From NCBI RefSeq assembly GCF_016820535.1, contig NZ_JADHDY010000007.1, positions 26,033-90,032 of the forward strand: a DNA stretch of 64,000 nt. The letters are read 5' to 3'. The notes under the pieces were generated by a model that saw only the letters and a program-made list of their open reading frames with translations, was not told the DNA's origin and made no database searches. The stretch comes from Sporosarcina beigongshangi. GTDB lineage: Bacteria; Actinomycetota; Actinomycetes; Actinomycetales; Micrococcaceae. Both the position numbers and the translations under genes were made by a program. Below, piece after piece: positions 53,057 to 62,547 of the stretch (the stretch's first letter is position 1; every line of letters starts with the position of its first letter).

Positions 53057-53094
53057 GTTTCACAACCACATGGCGGAGGTTTCCGTGGAGTTAC
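53057..53094 (-). promoter_or_regulatory. GlnR box upstream of amtB-glnK
   Basis: The minus strand reads GTAAC-N6-GAAAC-N6-CATGT-N6-GAAAC, with every spacing equal to the actinobacterial GlnR consensus gTnAC-n6-GaAAC-n6-gtnAC-n6-GaAAC. Three of four half-sites match well and one is weak. It lies about 80-118 bp before amtB, so GlnR activation under nitrogen limitation is expected. Confidence 0.8.
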
Positions 53095-53208
53095 GGATGG
53101 GGCCCGCTTCGTTAAGTTGCCGGGTCGGACATGTTTCCGCCATGTTTCCTGCCGACGGCGGGCCATGCCGCAGGGCTGCCAGCCGAGGGCAGGCAGCCCC
53201 GGCGTTCG

Positions 53209-53916
53209 CTAGATGATGCGGGCCTTCGTGGCGATGACGGCGACCTGGACGCGGTTGTCCACGCCCAGCTTGTTCATGACGTTGGAGACGAGCAGCTTCA
53301 CGGTGGCCTCACTGACATGCATGTCGGCGGCCAGCTCCAGGTTGGTCTTGCCCTCCGCGACACCCTCGGCCACGACCTTTTCGCGGGTGTTGAGGGTTGC
53401 GTAGCTGCTGCGGTGGCCGTCGTCGAAGGACCGGTTGCGTGCGATGAGCGCATCGCGGGCGGCGTCGTTGAGGAGGATGGCGCCGCCGCGCTGGATGAGG
53501 CGAAGTGCCACGGGCAGGTCCTCGGCAACCAATCCGGGATGCAGGAACGCGGTCACGCCGCACAGCACGAGTGACTCGGCCACGTTTAAAGGGACCTCAC
53601 CCATGACCACAACCGTGGGGGGATGCTCCGACTCGAGGAGCATGCGGCAGGTTTCGGTCAGGTCCTCCCCCTGAATGGCGGCATCGACCAGGACAAGGTC
53701 CACCGGTCCTTCGGCCGCCAGGGCGAGCACCTGGCCGGCGGTGTCAACACTGCCAACCTTGGTTATGAACGGCGCCTGGTCCAGGAGCTGGGTCAGTCCC
53801 AGACCTGTTATGTAGTCGCTTCCCACAACTGCCATGCGCAGGTTGCCGGTCTTCTCTGCGATTGCTGCATTCAACGTGTTGCCACCAAGTTCTTTCCGGC
53901 TAAGTTGGATTTCCAT
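53209..53916 (-). CDS. LuxR-type regulator with atypical receiver domain
   Basis: 235 aa. Receiver-like domain (residues 25-145) followed by a LuxR helix-turn-helix (about 170-230: LNTREKVVAEGVAEGKTNLELAADMHVSEATVKLLVSNVMNKLGV). The phospho-Asp position is kept (VLVDAAIQG), but the acidic pair is reduced to SDY, the Thr is replaced (VVVMGEV) and the Lys position reads HPG, so normal phosphorylation is doubtful. No sensor kinase gene is adjacent. ATG at 53916 has GAGAGG upstream. Confidence 0.85.
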   Translation of the reverse strand: MEIQLSRKELGGNTLNAAIAEKTGNLRMAVVGSDYITGLGLTQLLDQAPFITKVGSVDTAGQVLALAAEGPVDLVLVDAAIQGEDLTETCRMLLESEHPPTVVVMGEVPLNVAESLVLCGVTAFLHPGLVAEDLPVALRLIQRGGAILLNDAARDALIARNRSFDDGHRSSYATLNTREKVVAEGVAEGKTNLELAADMHVSEATVKLLVSNVMNKLGVDNRVQVAVIATKARII

Positions 53917-54220
53917 GCGCCTCTCGGCGCTGCCCGCGGGTGGACGGCGGTGAAATGTTAACCCCCGTTTTTCACCCTCAAGGCCACACAATCCTATCCC
54001 ACCGCCATTGAACAATCGACTAAAAACACTGTCCATGCGGCTAGTCTTTCGAAGGGTCGGCCACCCCACGGGCTTCCACCTGCAGTGCTCCACACGGCAT
54101 TAAACTTGCGCAATTCATACAACTTTTTCTCCGGGCAGCTCATTTTAGCCAAAAGGCCAATGGATGCCTCATCCAGATTCCCTGCCGGACGATAGCCGGG
54201 GCGGCGGGTGTTAAAAAGAA
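53917..54220. other. Spacer between the LuxR-type gene and ftsY
   Basis: About 300 bp without a supported gene. I see no clear operator; it must hold the promoter of the LuxR-type gene. Confidence 0.5.
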
Positions 54221-54243
54221 ATTGCCCGCCGAAGCGGGCAATC
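54215..54243 (-). terminator. Terminator of ftsY
   Basis: ATTGCCCGC/GCGGGCAAT (9 bp, loop TTCG on the minus strand) followed by TTCTTTTT. It lies 70 bp after the ftsY stop. Confidence 0.85.
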
Positions 54244-54312
54244 CCTCGTCAACGGCACCGGGACGTCCCGGCGGCGCTTGGCCACCGGCGCCGGGCCGGG
54301 CACCGGGAAATT

Positions 54313-55500
54313 CTAGTTGAGCAGTGCGTCCACGAAGCTTTCAGCCTCGAACGGCGCCAGGTCGTCGGCGCCTTCACCCAGGCCCACCAGTTTCACCGGC
54401 ACGCCCAGAGTCTTTTGGATGGCCACGACAATGCCACCCTTGGCCGTTCCGTCGAGCTTGGTCAGCACAATCCCGGTGATGTTCACAACGTCGGCGAACA
54501 CCTTTGCCTGGGTGAGCCCGTTCTGGCCGGTCGTGGCATCCAGGACCAGCAGCACCTCATCAACGGTTGCCTGCTTTTCAATGACACGCTTGACCTTGCC
54601 AAGCTCGTCCATCAGCCCCACCTTGTTCTGCAGGCGGCCGGCGGTGTCGATCATGACCACATCAACCTCCTGGTCAATGCCTGCCTTCACCGCCTCAAAG
54701 GCGACGGACGCAGGGTCCGCACCATCGACGTCGGACTTCACGGTGGGAACACCCACGCGCGCACCCCAGGTGGCCAGTTGCTCGGCGGCGGCCGCGCGGA
54801 AGGTGTCGGCGGCACCGAGCAGCACGTCCTTGTCCTCGGCCACCAGGACGCGCGCCAGCTTGCCCACGGTGGTGGTCTTGCCGACGCCGTTGACGCCGAC
54901 CACCATGAGCACGGCGGGGCGGTCGTCGTGGCGGGTGATGTTCAGGCTGCGGTCCATGCCGGGGTCGACCAGGGCAATGAGCTCCTCGCGCAGCATGGCC
55001 TGGACGTGCTCGGGGCTGCGGACGCCCAGCACTTTCACGCGCTCGCGCAGCTTGTCCACGAGGTCCATGGTGGAGTCGGTGCCGATGTCCGCCAGCAGCA
55101 GCGTCTCCTCGACCTCTTCCCAGACATCCTCGTCGATCGTGTCGCGGGACAGCAGCGCCAGCAGGCCCTTGCCCAGCGCGTTGTTCGACTTGGACAGCCG
55201 CGCGCGCAGGCGCACCAGGCGGCCCTCGACGGGCAGCGGGGTCTCCAGGGCGGGTGCCGCCGGCGCTTCGGGTTCCACGGTTTCAAGTTCCGACGCCGGA
55301 ACCTGGCTTTCGGGGCGCTCCTCCACCAGGGTGCCGCCGCCCCGGGCATCGGTGGCATCCAGCGGGGCCGGATCGTTGGCATCGCGGGGGCCGGTGTAGT
55401 TCTGGCTGTTGCGCCGGGCCTTGATGAAGACGGGGATGAGACCGCCAATGACGGCGAGCCCAACCACGATGGACAGGATGATGGGGAGAAGTTCATTCAC
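54313..55500 (-). CDS. ftsY: Signal recognition particle receptor FtsY
   Basis: 395 aa. An N-terminal membrane helix (LLPIILSIVVGLAVIGGLIPVFI) and acidic linker, then the NG domain with GVNGVGKTTTVGKLARVL, DTAGRLQNKVGLMDEL and TKLDGTAKGG. It docks Ffh-bound ribosomes at the membrane. Start is GTG at 55500, which directly follows GGGGGA. Confidence 0.96.
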   Translation of the reverse strand: MNELLPIILSIVVGLAVIGGLIPVFIKARRNSQNYTGPRDANDPAPLDATDARGGGTLVEERPESQVPASELETVEPEAPAAPALETPLPVEGRLVRLRARLSKSNNALGKGLLALLSRDTIDEDVWEEVEETLLLADIGTDSTMDLVDKLRERVKVLGVRSPEHVQAMLREELIALVDPGMDRSLNITRHDDRPAVLMVVGVNGVGKTTTVGKLARVLVAEDKDVLLGAADTFRAAAAEQLATWGARVGVPTVKSDVDGADPASVAFEAVKAGIDQEVDVVMIDTAGRLQNKVGLMDELGKVKRVIEKQATVDEVLLVLDATTGQNGLTQAKVFADVVNITGIVLTKLDGTAKGGIVVAIQKTLGVPVKLVGLGEGADDLAPFEAESFVDALLN

Positions 55501-55568
55501 TCCCCCAGTCTCTCATGCAGGCGCAGCGGAGCCGGAGGCAGGTCACCCCGATTGAGACATCAGACCTA

Positions 55569-55640
55569 TTGACGAATGTGTGATGGATAACAAATAATAA
55601 TCAAATCTGCACTTTCTTGATTCTTCCGCATTTTTCTCAA
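55569..55640 (+). promoter_or_regulatory. A+T-rich promoter region of the alpha-galactosidase gene
   Basis: The stretch is markedly A+T-rich against its surroundings and contains TTGACG (55569-55574) about 17 nt ahead of an AATAATAAT block. AATCAA/TTGATT half-sites flank it. The exact start site cannot be set. Confidence 0.35.
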
Positions 55641-55778
55641 TCATGAACTCTCAGGATTTTGACCCGGTCAGCGAAATCATCGGACCTGTGCACGGCTCCG
55701 GCCGCTGCAGGGCCGTCGCGGCCGGCGGGCAGCCCACCAGCAGCCCGGACATGTTCTCCCACACAGGAAGAGATACAA

Positions 55779-58700
55779 ATGACACTCAAAAGACGGACCG
55801 CCACCGCCTTGGGCGCAGCGTTGAGCCTGGCACTCGGCTCTGCACTGCTGCCCATGTCCGGCGCCACGGCTGCCCCGGAGGGGGTGCTCCCGCCGCCCTC
55901 ATTCAGCGTCCCGGACACCCGCCCGGCCTGGCAGAACCTGGCACTTACCCCTCCCATGGGCTACAACAACTGGGCCTACTTCACCTACAACTTCGATGAG
56001 GCAAGCCTTCTGGCACAGGCCCAGAAGATGAAGGACTCGGGCCTGATCGCCGCCGGCTACGACACCCTCACCATCGACGATGCCTGGATGACCAAGGACC
56101 GCGGCCCCGACGGCAGGCTCGTGGTGGACACCGCCAAATTCCCCGACGGCATGAAGGCCTTCGGCGACAAGCTGCACGCCCTGGGCATCAAATTCGGCAT
56201 CTACGCCGACGCCGGGACCCGCACCTGCGGCAACTATGCAGGCTCCTTCGGCTACGAGGACGTGGACGCAAAGCAGTTCGCGGAATTCGGCGTCGACTTC
56301 GTCAAGGTGGACGGCTGCAACATGCCCGGCGGTGGGCCCGACGCCTACAAGGCCGCCTACCAGGCCTGGTCTGACGCGCTCGCCAACGCGGGACGCCCCA
56401 TGGTCTTCTCCGTCTCCGCACCCGCCTACTTCCAGCACGGCGACCAAGCCACCTGGCACGACATGATCAAATTCTCCGGCGACATCGGCAACCTGTGGCG
56501 CGAGGGCGACGACATCGCCTACGCCAGCTACGGCCACGACCGCGTGTGGAACTCCATCATGAACAACTACAACTACAACGTGAAGCTGCCCCAGTTCGCC
56601 GGCCCCGGCCACTGGAACGACCCCGACTTCGTCATGGTGGGCACCAATGGCCTGACCCGCGACGAGGAGCAGGCGCAGTTCTCCCTCTACGCCCAGATGG
56701 CGGCCCCGCTGTTCCTCTCCACCGACCTGACCGCCCTGTCCCCGGACCAGCTGGCCACGATCAGCAACCCCGAGGTCATCGCCATCAACCAGGACACGCT
56801 CGGCGCGCAGGGCTACATCGTCCAGCAGACCAACGACTACGAGGTGCTGGCCAAGCCCCTCGCCAACGGCGACACCAGCGTTGTCCTCTTCAACAAGTCC
56901 AACAGCACGCGCACCATCACCACCGACCTGAAGACTGTCAACGCGAGCGGCACGGTGGAGCTGCGCGACCTCTGGAAGAAGCAGTCCGCCGGCACCACCG
57001 ACTCGGCGATCAGCGCCGTCGTCCCCTCGCACGGCGTGGCAATGTACCGCCTCTCCCCCGCAGCCGCCCCCGAGCACCAGGCCCGCCTGGGCGGTTCGGG
57101 CACCGGCACGGTGTCATCCGGCGGCGCCGGCACGGCGCTTGTGACCGTCACCAACACGGGAACCGCCGCGGCCCGCAACGTCCGCGTCAGCCTGGGCTCC
57201 GCAGCCGGTGTCACCGCTTCCGGTGACGGCGTGGTTGTCCCCGCGCTCGACGCCGGTGCTTCCGCCACCATTCCCGTCCCCGTCGCCTCCGCCTCGGGCA
57301 CAGCCGCCGGCGCGGTGACGCTGCCTGCGAGCGCCGTTGCGGCCGACGGCACGGCCACCGCACTTCCAGTCTCCGTGACGGTCACTGCCTCGGCCATTGC
57401 CGGGGACAGCTACCTCAGCGACCTGCAGCCCTCGGCGTGGAAGCTGTTCGACAACTCCAAGTTCGGCATGGACACTCAGTTTGACCCCAGCCGCACGATC
57501 ACCCTGGCCGGCAAGAGCTACGAGAAGGGTCTCGGCGGACAGGCCGGCGGCAGCGTCACCTTTGACCTGAACGGGCAGTGCACGGCTTTCTCGGCAACGA
57601 TCGGCATTGACGACTACAACCTGGACTACGCGGTCACGCACGGCCAGCCCAAGGTGTGGTCCACGTTCACGCTGACCGACCAGGCCGGCACCGTCATCAA
57701 GAACGTCAACTTCACGGCACCCACCGACGCCGTCCAGCCCTTCACAGCCGACGTCACCGGCGTGCAGCGCCTGACCATCGCCAACAACAACTTTGGCGAC
57801 AACGGCTACTACGCCCACGCCGACTGGGCGGATGCCAAGGTCAGCTGCCAGGGTGCAGAAACCGTGGCGGCCCCGACCGTCACCACCCAGCCTGCCGACC
57901 AGGAAGCGGCCGACGGCGCCGAGGCCACCCTGGGTGCCTCCGCCAACGGCAAGGCCGCCTCCTACGTTTGGCAGGCATCGCGTGACGGCGGCACCACCTG
58001 GCAGGCCGTCACGGCTGCCCCGGTTGCCCCGGCCGACGGCGCCACCACGGCGGCCGCCACGCTAAAGGTCCCCGCAACCCTGGCTGCCTCCGGCGTGAAA
58101 TACCGCGCCGTGTTCAGCAACCGGGGCGGCACCACGGCCTCCAACCCGGCCACCGTCACGGTGACCGGATCCGCAGCAGCCCCTGTGGCGACCACGCTCA
58201 CCGCAGCGCTCAACGACGGGCTGGCCAAGGCCCGCCCCGGCCAGCTGCTGCCCTACTCGGGCACCGTCACCGTGGGCGACCAGCCGGCCAGCGGCCTGAC
58301 CCTGGTGTTCACCGCGTCCGAGAAGGCAGCGCTGCGCGGCGCCCCCGTGGCCACCGCGGCTGCCGCCGACGGCACCGCCATTCCCGTCACCACGTCCCTG
58401 GCTGTTGCCGGCAGCGCCTACACCATGAAGGTCAACGGCGTCCTGCCCGCAGGCGCCGTTGTCACCGTCAACGCACTGGGCACCGTCGCCGACGGGCTGC
58501 CGGACGGCTCCGGCAACGCCACGGCAACGATGTCGGCCTCGGCCCAACTTTCCGGCACCGCCGTGTCGGCAACTGACAACACCGCCGTGTCTTACAAGGC
58601 GACACTGGACAGCCTGTTCACGGACACCACGCGGTCGCCGCTGCCGGGAACCGCACTGACGTACACGTCCACCACCATGGTGGGACGCAGCGGATTCCTC

Positions 58701-60581
58701 AATGCCGACGCCAACTACGGCCCGGCCGAAGGCGTGGTCCTGAAGCTCACCCCGGACGCGGCCCTGCCGTTCACGGCCAAGCCCGCCGTGTCCGTGGTTG
58801 ATGCCGATGGCCGCGCCATTGCGGTGCCGAACACCGTCACGGGCACCGGCACCCAGGCCGCCCCCTACGTTGTCACCTTCAACGCCCCGGTCCCCCAGGG
58901 CACCATCACCACCAAGACCCCGGCAGCCGTGCCTGCCGGTGCCGCCTACGGCACCGCCTACACGGCCACGTTCACCAGCAACCTGGCGAACAACGGGCGC
59001 GCCGCGGCACCTGCCACCGTGTCCGACGTCGACGTTGTGGACAACGCACCCACCGTGGCCAACACCCTGACGGTGGACAAGACCACCGTCAAACCGGGTG
59101 AAAGCTACAACTTCACGGCCCAGACGAAGGTAGTCAATGGTGCCGCAAACAAGCTGCTGGTCAACCTCTACGGCACGCCGGCAGCACCGCTGAATGACAA
59201 CCCGGAGATCACGGCGACCCTGCCCAACGGGGACAACTTCCCCATCACGGCAACGGTCTCCCGTTCCATCACGGCGTACACGGTCACGGTCCATGAGGTG
59301 GTTCCGGCCAACAGCACGGTCACGGTCAAGGGCAGCGGCACCGTTGTGGCTGATCCGGCCAGCGGCGCCGCGGTCAGCGTCCGCCAGACGGCGCATGCCG
59401 TAAACCTGGGCGGGGACCCCACCCATATTGGCGGCCGCGACGTGCAGATTGCACTGGACGTGCCCACCAAGCCGTCGGAGCCGCTGCCGTCAGGCTGCAC
59501 CTTCGATGCCATCCGCCCGGCAGGCGCCACGGCCAGCTCCGAGGAGACAGCTGCCGAGAACACCCCTGCAGCCAACGCCATCGACGGCTCCAAGGGAACA
59601 TTCTGGGGCAGCCGCTGGTCCAGCAACGGGGCAGCCTACCCGCACCAGCTCACGCTGGACCTGGGCAAGGAGTCCTCCCTGTGCGGCATCAACTACGTTG
59701 CACGCCAGAACAACTCCAACGGCCGCGTCGGCACGTACAACGTCTACGTGACGAATGATCCTGCGGTTCCGGGAACGCCCGTCGCCAACGGAACCCTGGC
59801 AAGCATCAACGAGCTGCAGACCATCCTGTTCACCGGCGCAACCCAGGCCTCACCGGCCAAGGGCCGCTACGTGGTCTTCGAGGGCCTCTCTGAGGTTCCC
59901 TCCGTGGACACCGGCACCATGACGGTGGCCGAGCTGACGGTCAACGCGTTCGGCGACACACCCGTGGAACCTGCGGACACCAAGGCCACGCTGGGCAACA
60001 AGCTGGATGCCCCGGCCACGGCCGACGCCGGATCAACCATTGCGTACGAGGGCACGGTCACGGTGGGCGCAACCGGCTTCGCCAACCCCGACGCCGTTGC
60101 AGGAGCTGCGGAGGATATGACGCTGACGCTGACCCCCGCTGCTGGCGCACCGTTCAGCGGCGCACCCGTTGTGGTGGTCCGTGACGCCGCCGGCGCAACC
60201 GTGGAGCTCGCCTCCACGCTGACCGGCTCGGGCACGTCCGCCAGCCCGTACGTCATCGCCTTCGGCGCACCGGTCCCCCAGGGCACCGTGACCGTCACGG
60301 CGGAGGCAGCCATTGCGGCGGACGCAACGGGTGAATTGACGGCAACGCTCGGCTCGCAGCTGCTCAACAACGGCTCCGCAGCCTCACCTGCCGACGCCAC
60401 GGCCGTCACCACGGTCACCGCCGGCGAGCCGGGCGACGCCACCTGCCAGGGCAACGGCCAGAACAAGGACAAGTCCAACAACGGCAACGCCAACGGCGCC
60501 ACCAAGGGCAATGCCAACAACAACGGCAAGCAGCCCGTCGAGTGCCGTGGAAACGGCAACAAAACGGGCGTCACGCCCTAG
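55779..60581 (+). CDS. Secreted multidomain GH27 alpha-galactosidase
   Basis: 1600 aa. Signal peptide 1-32; GH27 catalytic domain about 50-330 with nucleophile Asp178 (FVKVDGCN) and acid/base Asp235 (FSGDIGNLW); beta-sandwich to 425; NEW3-like segment 430-535; NPCBM carbohydrate-binding domain about 540-692; Ig-like 700-797; three related repeat modules about 800-1210; discoidin-type (F5/8 C) domain 1238-1392; a fourth module 1400-1545; then a Lys/Asn/Gly-rich tail with two Cys. It releases alpha-galactose from oligosaccharides. ATG at 55779 follows AGGAAGAG. No LPXTG signal, so the protein should be released. Likely not in an operon. Confidence 0.92.
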   Translation: MTLKRRTATALGAALSLALGSALLPMSGATAAPEGVLPPPSFSVPDTRPAWQNLALTPPMGYNNWAYFTYNFDEASLLAQAQKMKDSGLIAAGYDTLTIDDAWMTKDRGPDGRLVVDTAKFPDGMKAFGDKLHALGIKFGIYADAGTRTCGNYAGSFGYEDVDAKQFAEFGVDFVKVDGCNMPGGGPDAYKAAYQAWSDALANAGRPMVFSVSAPAYFQHGDQATWHDMIKFSGDIGNLWREGDDIAYASYGHDRVWNSIMNNYNYNVKLPQFAGPGHWNDPDFVMVGTNGLTRDEEQAQFSLYAQMAAPLFLSTDLTALSPDQLATISNPEVIAINQDTLGAQGYIVQQTNDYEVLAKPLANGDTSVVLFNKSNSTRTITTDLKTVNASGTVELRDLWKKQSAGTTDSAISAVVPSHGVAMYRLSPAAAPEHQARLGGSGTGTVSSGGAGTALVTVTNTGTAAARNVRVSLGSAAGVTASGDGVVVPALDAGASATIPVPVASASGTAAGAVTLPASAVAADGTATALPVSVTVTASAIAGDSYLSDLQPSAWKLFDNSKFGMDTQFDPSRTITLAGKSYEKGLGGQAGGSVTFDLNGQCTAFSATIGIDDYNLDYAVTHGQPKVWSTFTLTDQAGTVIKNVNFTAPTDAVQPFTADVTGVQRLTIANNNFGDNGYYAHADWADAKVSCQGAETVAAPTVTTQPADQEAADGAEATLGASANGKAASYVWQASRDGGTTWQAVTAAPVAPADGATTAAATLKVPATLAASGVKYRAVFSNRGGTTASNPATVTVTGSAAAPVATTLTAALNDGLAKARPGQLLPYSGTVTVGDQPASGLTLVFTASEKAALRGAPVATAAAADGTAIPVTTSLAVAGSAYTMKVNGVLPAGAVVTVNALGTVADGLPDGSGNATATMSASAQLSGTAVSATDNTAVSYKATLDSLFTDTTRSPLPGTALTYTSTTMVGRSGFLNADANYGPAEGVVLKLTPDAALPFTAKPAVSVVDADGRAIAVPNTVTGTGTQAAPYVVTFNAPVPQGTITTKTPAAVPAGAAYGTAYTATFTSNLANNGRAAAPATVSDVDVVDNAPTVANTLTVDKTTVKPGESYNFTAQTKVVNGAANKLLVNLYGTPAAPLNDNPEITATLPNGDNFPITATVSRSITAYTVTVHEVVPANSTVTVKGSGTVVADPASGAAVSVRQTAHAVNLGGDPTHIGGRDVQIALDVPTKPSEPLPSGCTFDAIRPAGATASSEETAAENTPAANAIDGSKGTFWGSRWSSNGAAYPHQLTLDLGKESSLCGINYVARQNNSNGRVGTYNVYVTNDPAVPGTPVANGTLASINELQTILFTGATQASPAKGRYVVFEGLSEVPSVDTGTMTVAELTVNAFGDTPVEPADTKATLGNKLDAPATADAGSTIAYEGTVTVGATGFANPDAVAGAAEDMTLTLTPAAGAPFSGAPVVVVRDAAGATVELASTLTGSGTSASPYVIAFGAPVPQGTVTVTAEAAIAADATGELTATLGSQLLNNGSAASPADATAVTTVTAGEPGDATCQGNGQNKDKSNNGNANGATKGNANNNGKQPVECRGNGNKTGVTP

Positions 60582-60660
60582 CACCACCAGCGGGCACCGC
60601 CCGCAGAGTTTCACCCCCGGGCCGGTCCCCCTGCCCGCGGCGTGAGACAGCAATAACAAG

Positions 60661-60694
60661 GAGGGAGGTTGCCGCCATCGCGACAACCTCCCCC
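60661..60694 (+). terminator. Terminator of the alpha-galactosidase gene
   Basis: GGGAGGTTG (60663-60671) pairs with CAACCTCCC (60684-60692), followed by CCTT. It lies 80 bp after the stop and just before the MFS start. Confidence 0.7.
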
Positions 60695-60717
60695 TTCATG
60701 TGGCAAACTCGGTGCCG

Positions 60718-61980
60718 ATGCCAAAGACCAGCCCCTCCCCCAAGAACACCGTTGACCCGGCGCCCGTGAAGCTGCCGCGCGAGATCAAGGTGCTCATTGC
60801 CGCAGCGTTCCTGATCGCGATCGGCTTCGGCATCGTGGCGCCCGTGCTGCCGCAATTCGCCCAAAGCTTCGACGTCAGCGTCACCGCCGCGGCCGTGGTG
60901 GTCAGCGCCTTCGCGTTCACCCGGCTGATGTTTGCCCCGCTGAGCGGCGTGCTCGTGGAGCGCCTGGGTGAGCGCCGCACCTACATCCTCGGCATCTTGA
61001 TCGTCGCCGCGTCGTCGGCCGCCTGCGCCTTCGCCCAGGACTACTGGCAGCTGCTGATTTTCCGCGGCCTGGGCGGCATCGGCTCCACCATGTTCACCGT
61101 CGCCGCGATGGGCCTGCTCATCCGGCTGGCCCCGCCCGAGGCCCGCGGCCGCGTTTCAAGCCTCTATGCCGGATCGTTCCTGTTGGGCAACATTGCCGGC
61201 CCCGCCGTGGGCGGCCTGCTCGCCGGCTTCGGCATGCAGCTGCCGTTCCTCGTCTATGCCGGCGCGCTGGTGCTGGTCGCCCTGCTCGTTGCCACCCAGC
61301 TTCCCGCCGTCAGGCCCCGCACCGGATCCCGGGCGGCCTCCGGCGGTCCAGCGGCCGCGACCGCCGGCGCATCCGCCCCAAAGCAGGAGGTCCTGCCGCT
61401 GCGCGAGGCACTGGGCATCCCCGCCTACCGGGCGGTGCTGACTTCCGGGTTTGCCAATGGGTGGTCGGCGTTTGGCATCCGCATGGCCCTCGTCCCGCTC
61501 TTCGCCACTGCCGCCCTCGGCGCGGGGCCCCAGGTGGCGGGGATTTCGCTCGCCGTGTTCGCCGTTGGAACGGGCCTTGCCCTGACTTTCTCCGGCAAGC
61601 TGGCCGACACCTGGGGGCGCAAGCCCATGATCCTCTCCGGCCTGGCCGTCAACGGCATCGCCATGGGGGTGCTGGGCTTCACCGGCAACGAATTCTGGTT
61701 CTTCCTGGTCTCGGCCATTGCCGGATTTGGCAGCGGCCTCATGGGCCCGGGCCAGCAGGCCGCCGTGGCCGACGTCATCGGCAACAACCGCTCCGGCGGC
61801 AAGGTCCTGGCCACGTTCCAGATGTCCTCCGACTTTGGCGCCATCATCGGCCCGATCGCCGCGGGGTTCCTGGTGGATGCCTTCTCCTACGGGCCCGCGT
61901 TCCTGATGGCCACGGCCGTGGCCGCACTCAGCTTCCTGTTCTGGCTGCCGGCCCGGGACACCCGGCACCGCCTGCCTTGA
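60718..61980 (+). CDS. MFS transporter (drug:H+ antiporter-like)
   Basis: 420 aa with 12 membrane helices in two halves. The first loop has VLVERLGERRTYILG and the antiporter motif C-like GSFLLGNIAGPAVGGLLAGFGMQLPF; the second half has GKLADTWGRKPMILSG. A Pro/Ala-rich linker lies at about residues 205-235. This is typical of multidrug exporters; the substrate is unknown. Start is ATG at 60718 (MPKTSPSPKNT) or GTG at 60700; neither has a strong ribosome-binding site. Confidence 0.82.
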   Translation: MPKTSPSPKNTVDPAPVKLPREIKVLIAAAFLIAIGFGIVAPVLPQFAQSFDVSVTAAAVVVSAFAFTRLMFAPLSGVLVERLGERRTYILGILIVAASSAACAFAQDYWQLLIFRGLGGIGSTMFTVAAMGLLIRLAPPEARGRVSSLYAGSFLLGNIAGPAVGGLLAGFGMQLPFLVYAGALVLVALLVATQLPAVRPRTGSRAASGGPAAATAGASAPKQEVLPLREALGIPAYRAVLTSGFANGWSAFGIRMALVPLFATAALGAGPQVAGISLAVFAVGTGLALTFSGKLADTWGRKPMILSGLAVNGIAMGVLGFTGNEFWFFLVSAIAGFGSGLMGPGQQAAVADVIGNNRSGGKVLATFQMSSDFGAIIGPIAAGFLVDAFSYGPAFLMATAVAALSFLFWLPARDTRHRLP

Positions 61981-62025
61981 CCGCCCCCGGGTCCTGCACG
62001 GCGGCGCCTTCCGCGGCCGGCCGGT

Positions 62026-62547
62026 TCAGACGACGGGCCTGAGCCTGCCCAGGGCGGCCGATCCCTGCACGGCGGCGGCCAGCTCAACCAGGGCCTGGCC
62101 GTGCAACGCGGCGAGCTCTGCGGCCTTTCTTCCCAGCCGGCCCTGGCCCTCGAAGTCCCCGACATGAAAGTACAGGTCGGGCGAAAGGACCTGGGTGCCA
62201 AAAAAGCCGCCGAGGGTGGCCGACAGATCGCGGGTGCCCAGAAAGTGCTCCCCGGAGGCCCCCGTCATGACAACGGCAACCGGCGTCCCGGCCAGTGGTT
62301 CCGCGCCCGGCTTGCGGTCGATCCGTTCCAGCAGGGTCCGCAGTGCCGCCGTGTGGCTGGCCCGGTATGTGGGGCTGCCCAGCACGACGGCGTCCGCCGC
62401 GCCAATGCGGGCCAGGACGTCCTGGTCGTCATGGCGGACCAGGCTGGTGTCGGCCCCCTGTGAGGCCGCCCCGGCCAGGACGGCGGCCACGGCGGCAGCC
62501 GTCTTGCCCGGTCCGTGCGGGCTGCCGTCAATCCCCACGACCCTCAT
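62026..62547 (-). CDS. NADPH-dependent FMN reductase
   Basis: 173 aa flavodoxin-like fold: N-terminal GIDGSPHGPGKTAAAV, GSPTYRASHTAALRTLLERID and a VVMTGASGEHFLGTRDL segment. It belongs with MsuE/SsuE-type reductases that supply FMNH2 to sulfonate monooxygenases. ATG at 62547 overlaps the upstream flavin reductase stop by 4 bp, so the two are coupled. Confidence 0.86.
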   Translation of the reverse strand: MRVVGIDGSPHGPGKTAAAVAAVLAGAASQGADTSLVRHDDQDVLARIGAADAVVLGSPTYRASHTAALRTLLERIDRKPGAEPLAGTPVAVVMTGASGEHFLGTRDLSATLGGFFGTQVLSPDLYFHVGDFEGQGRLGRKAAELAALHGQALVELAAAVQGSAALGRLRPVV

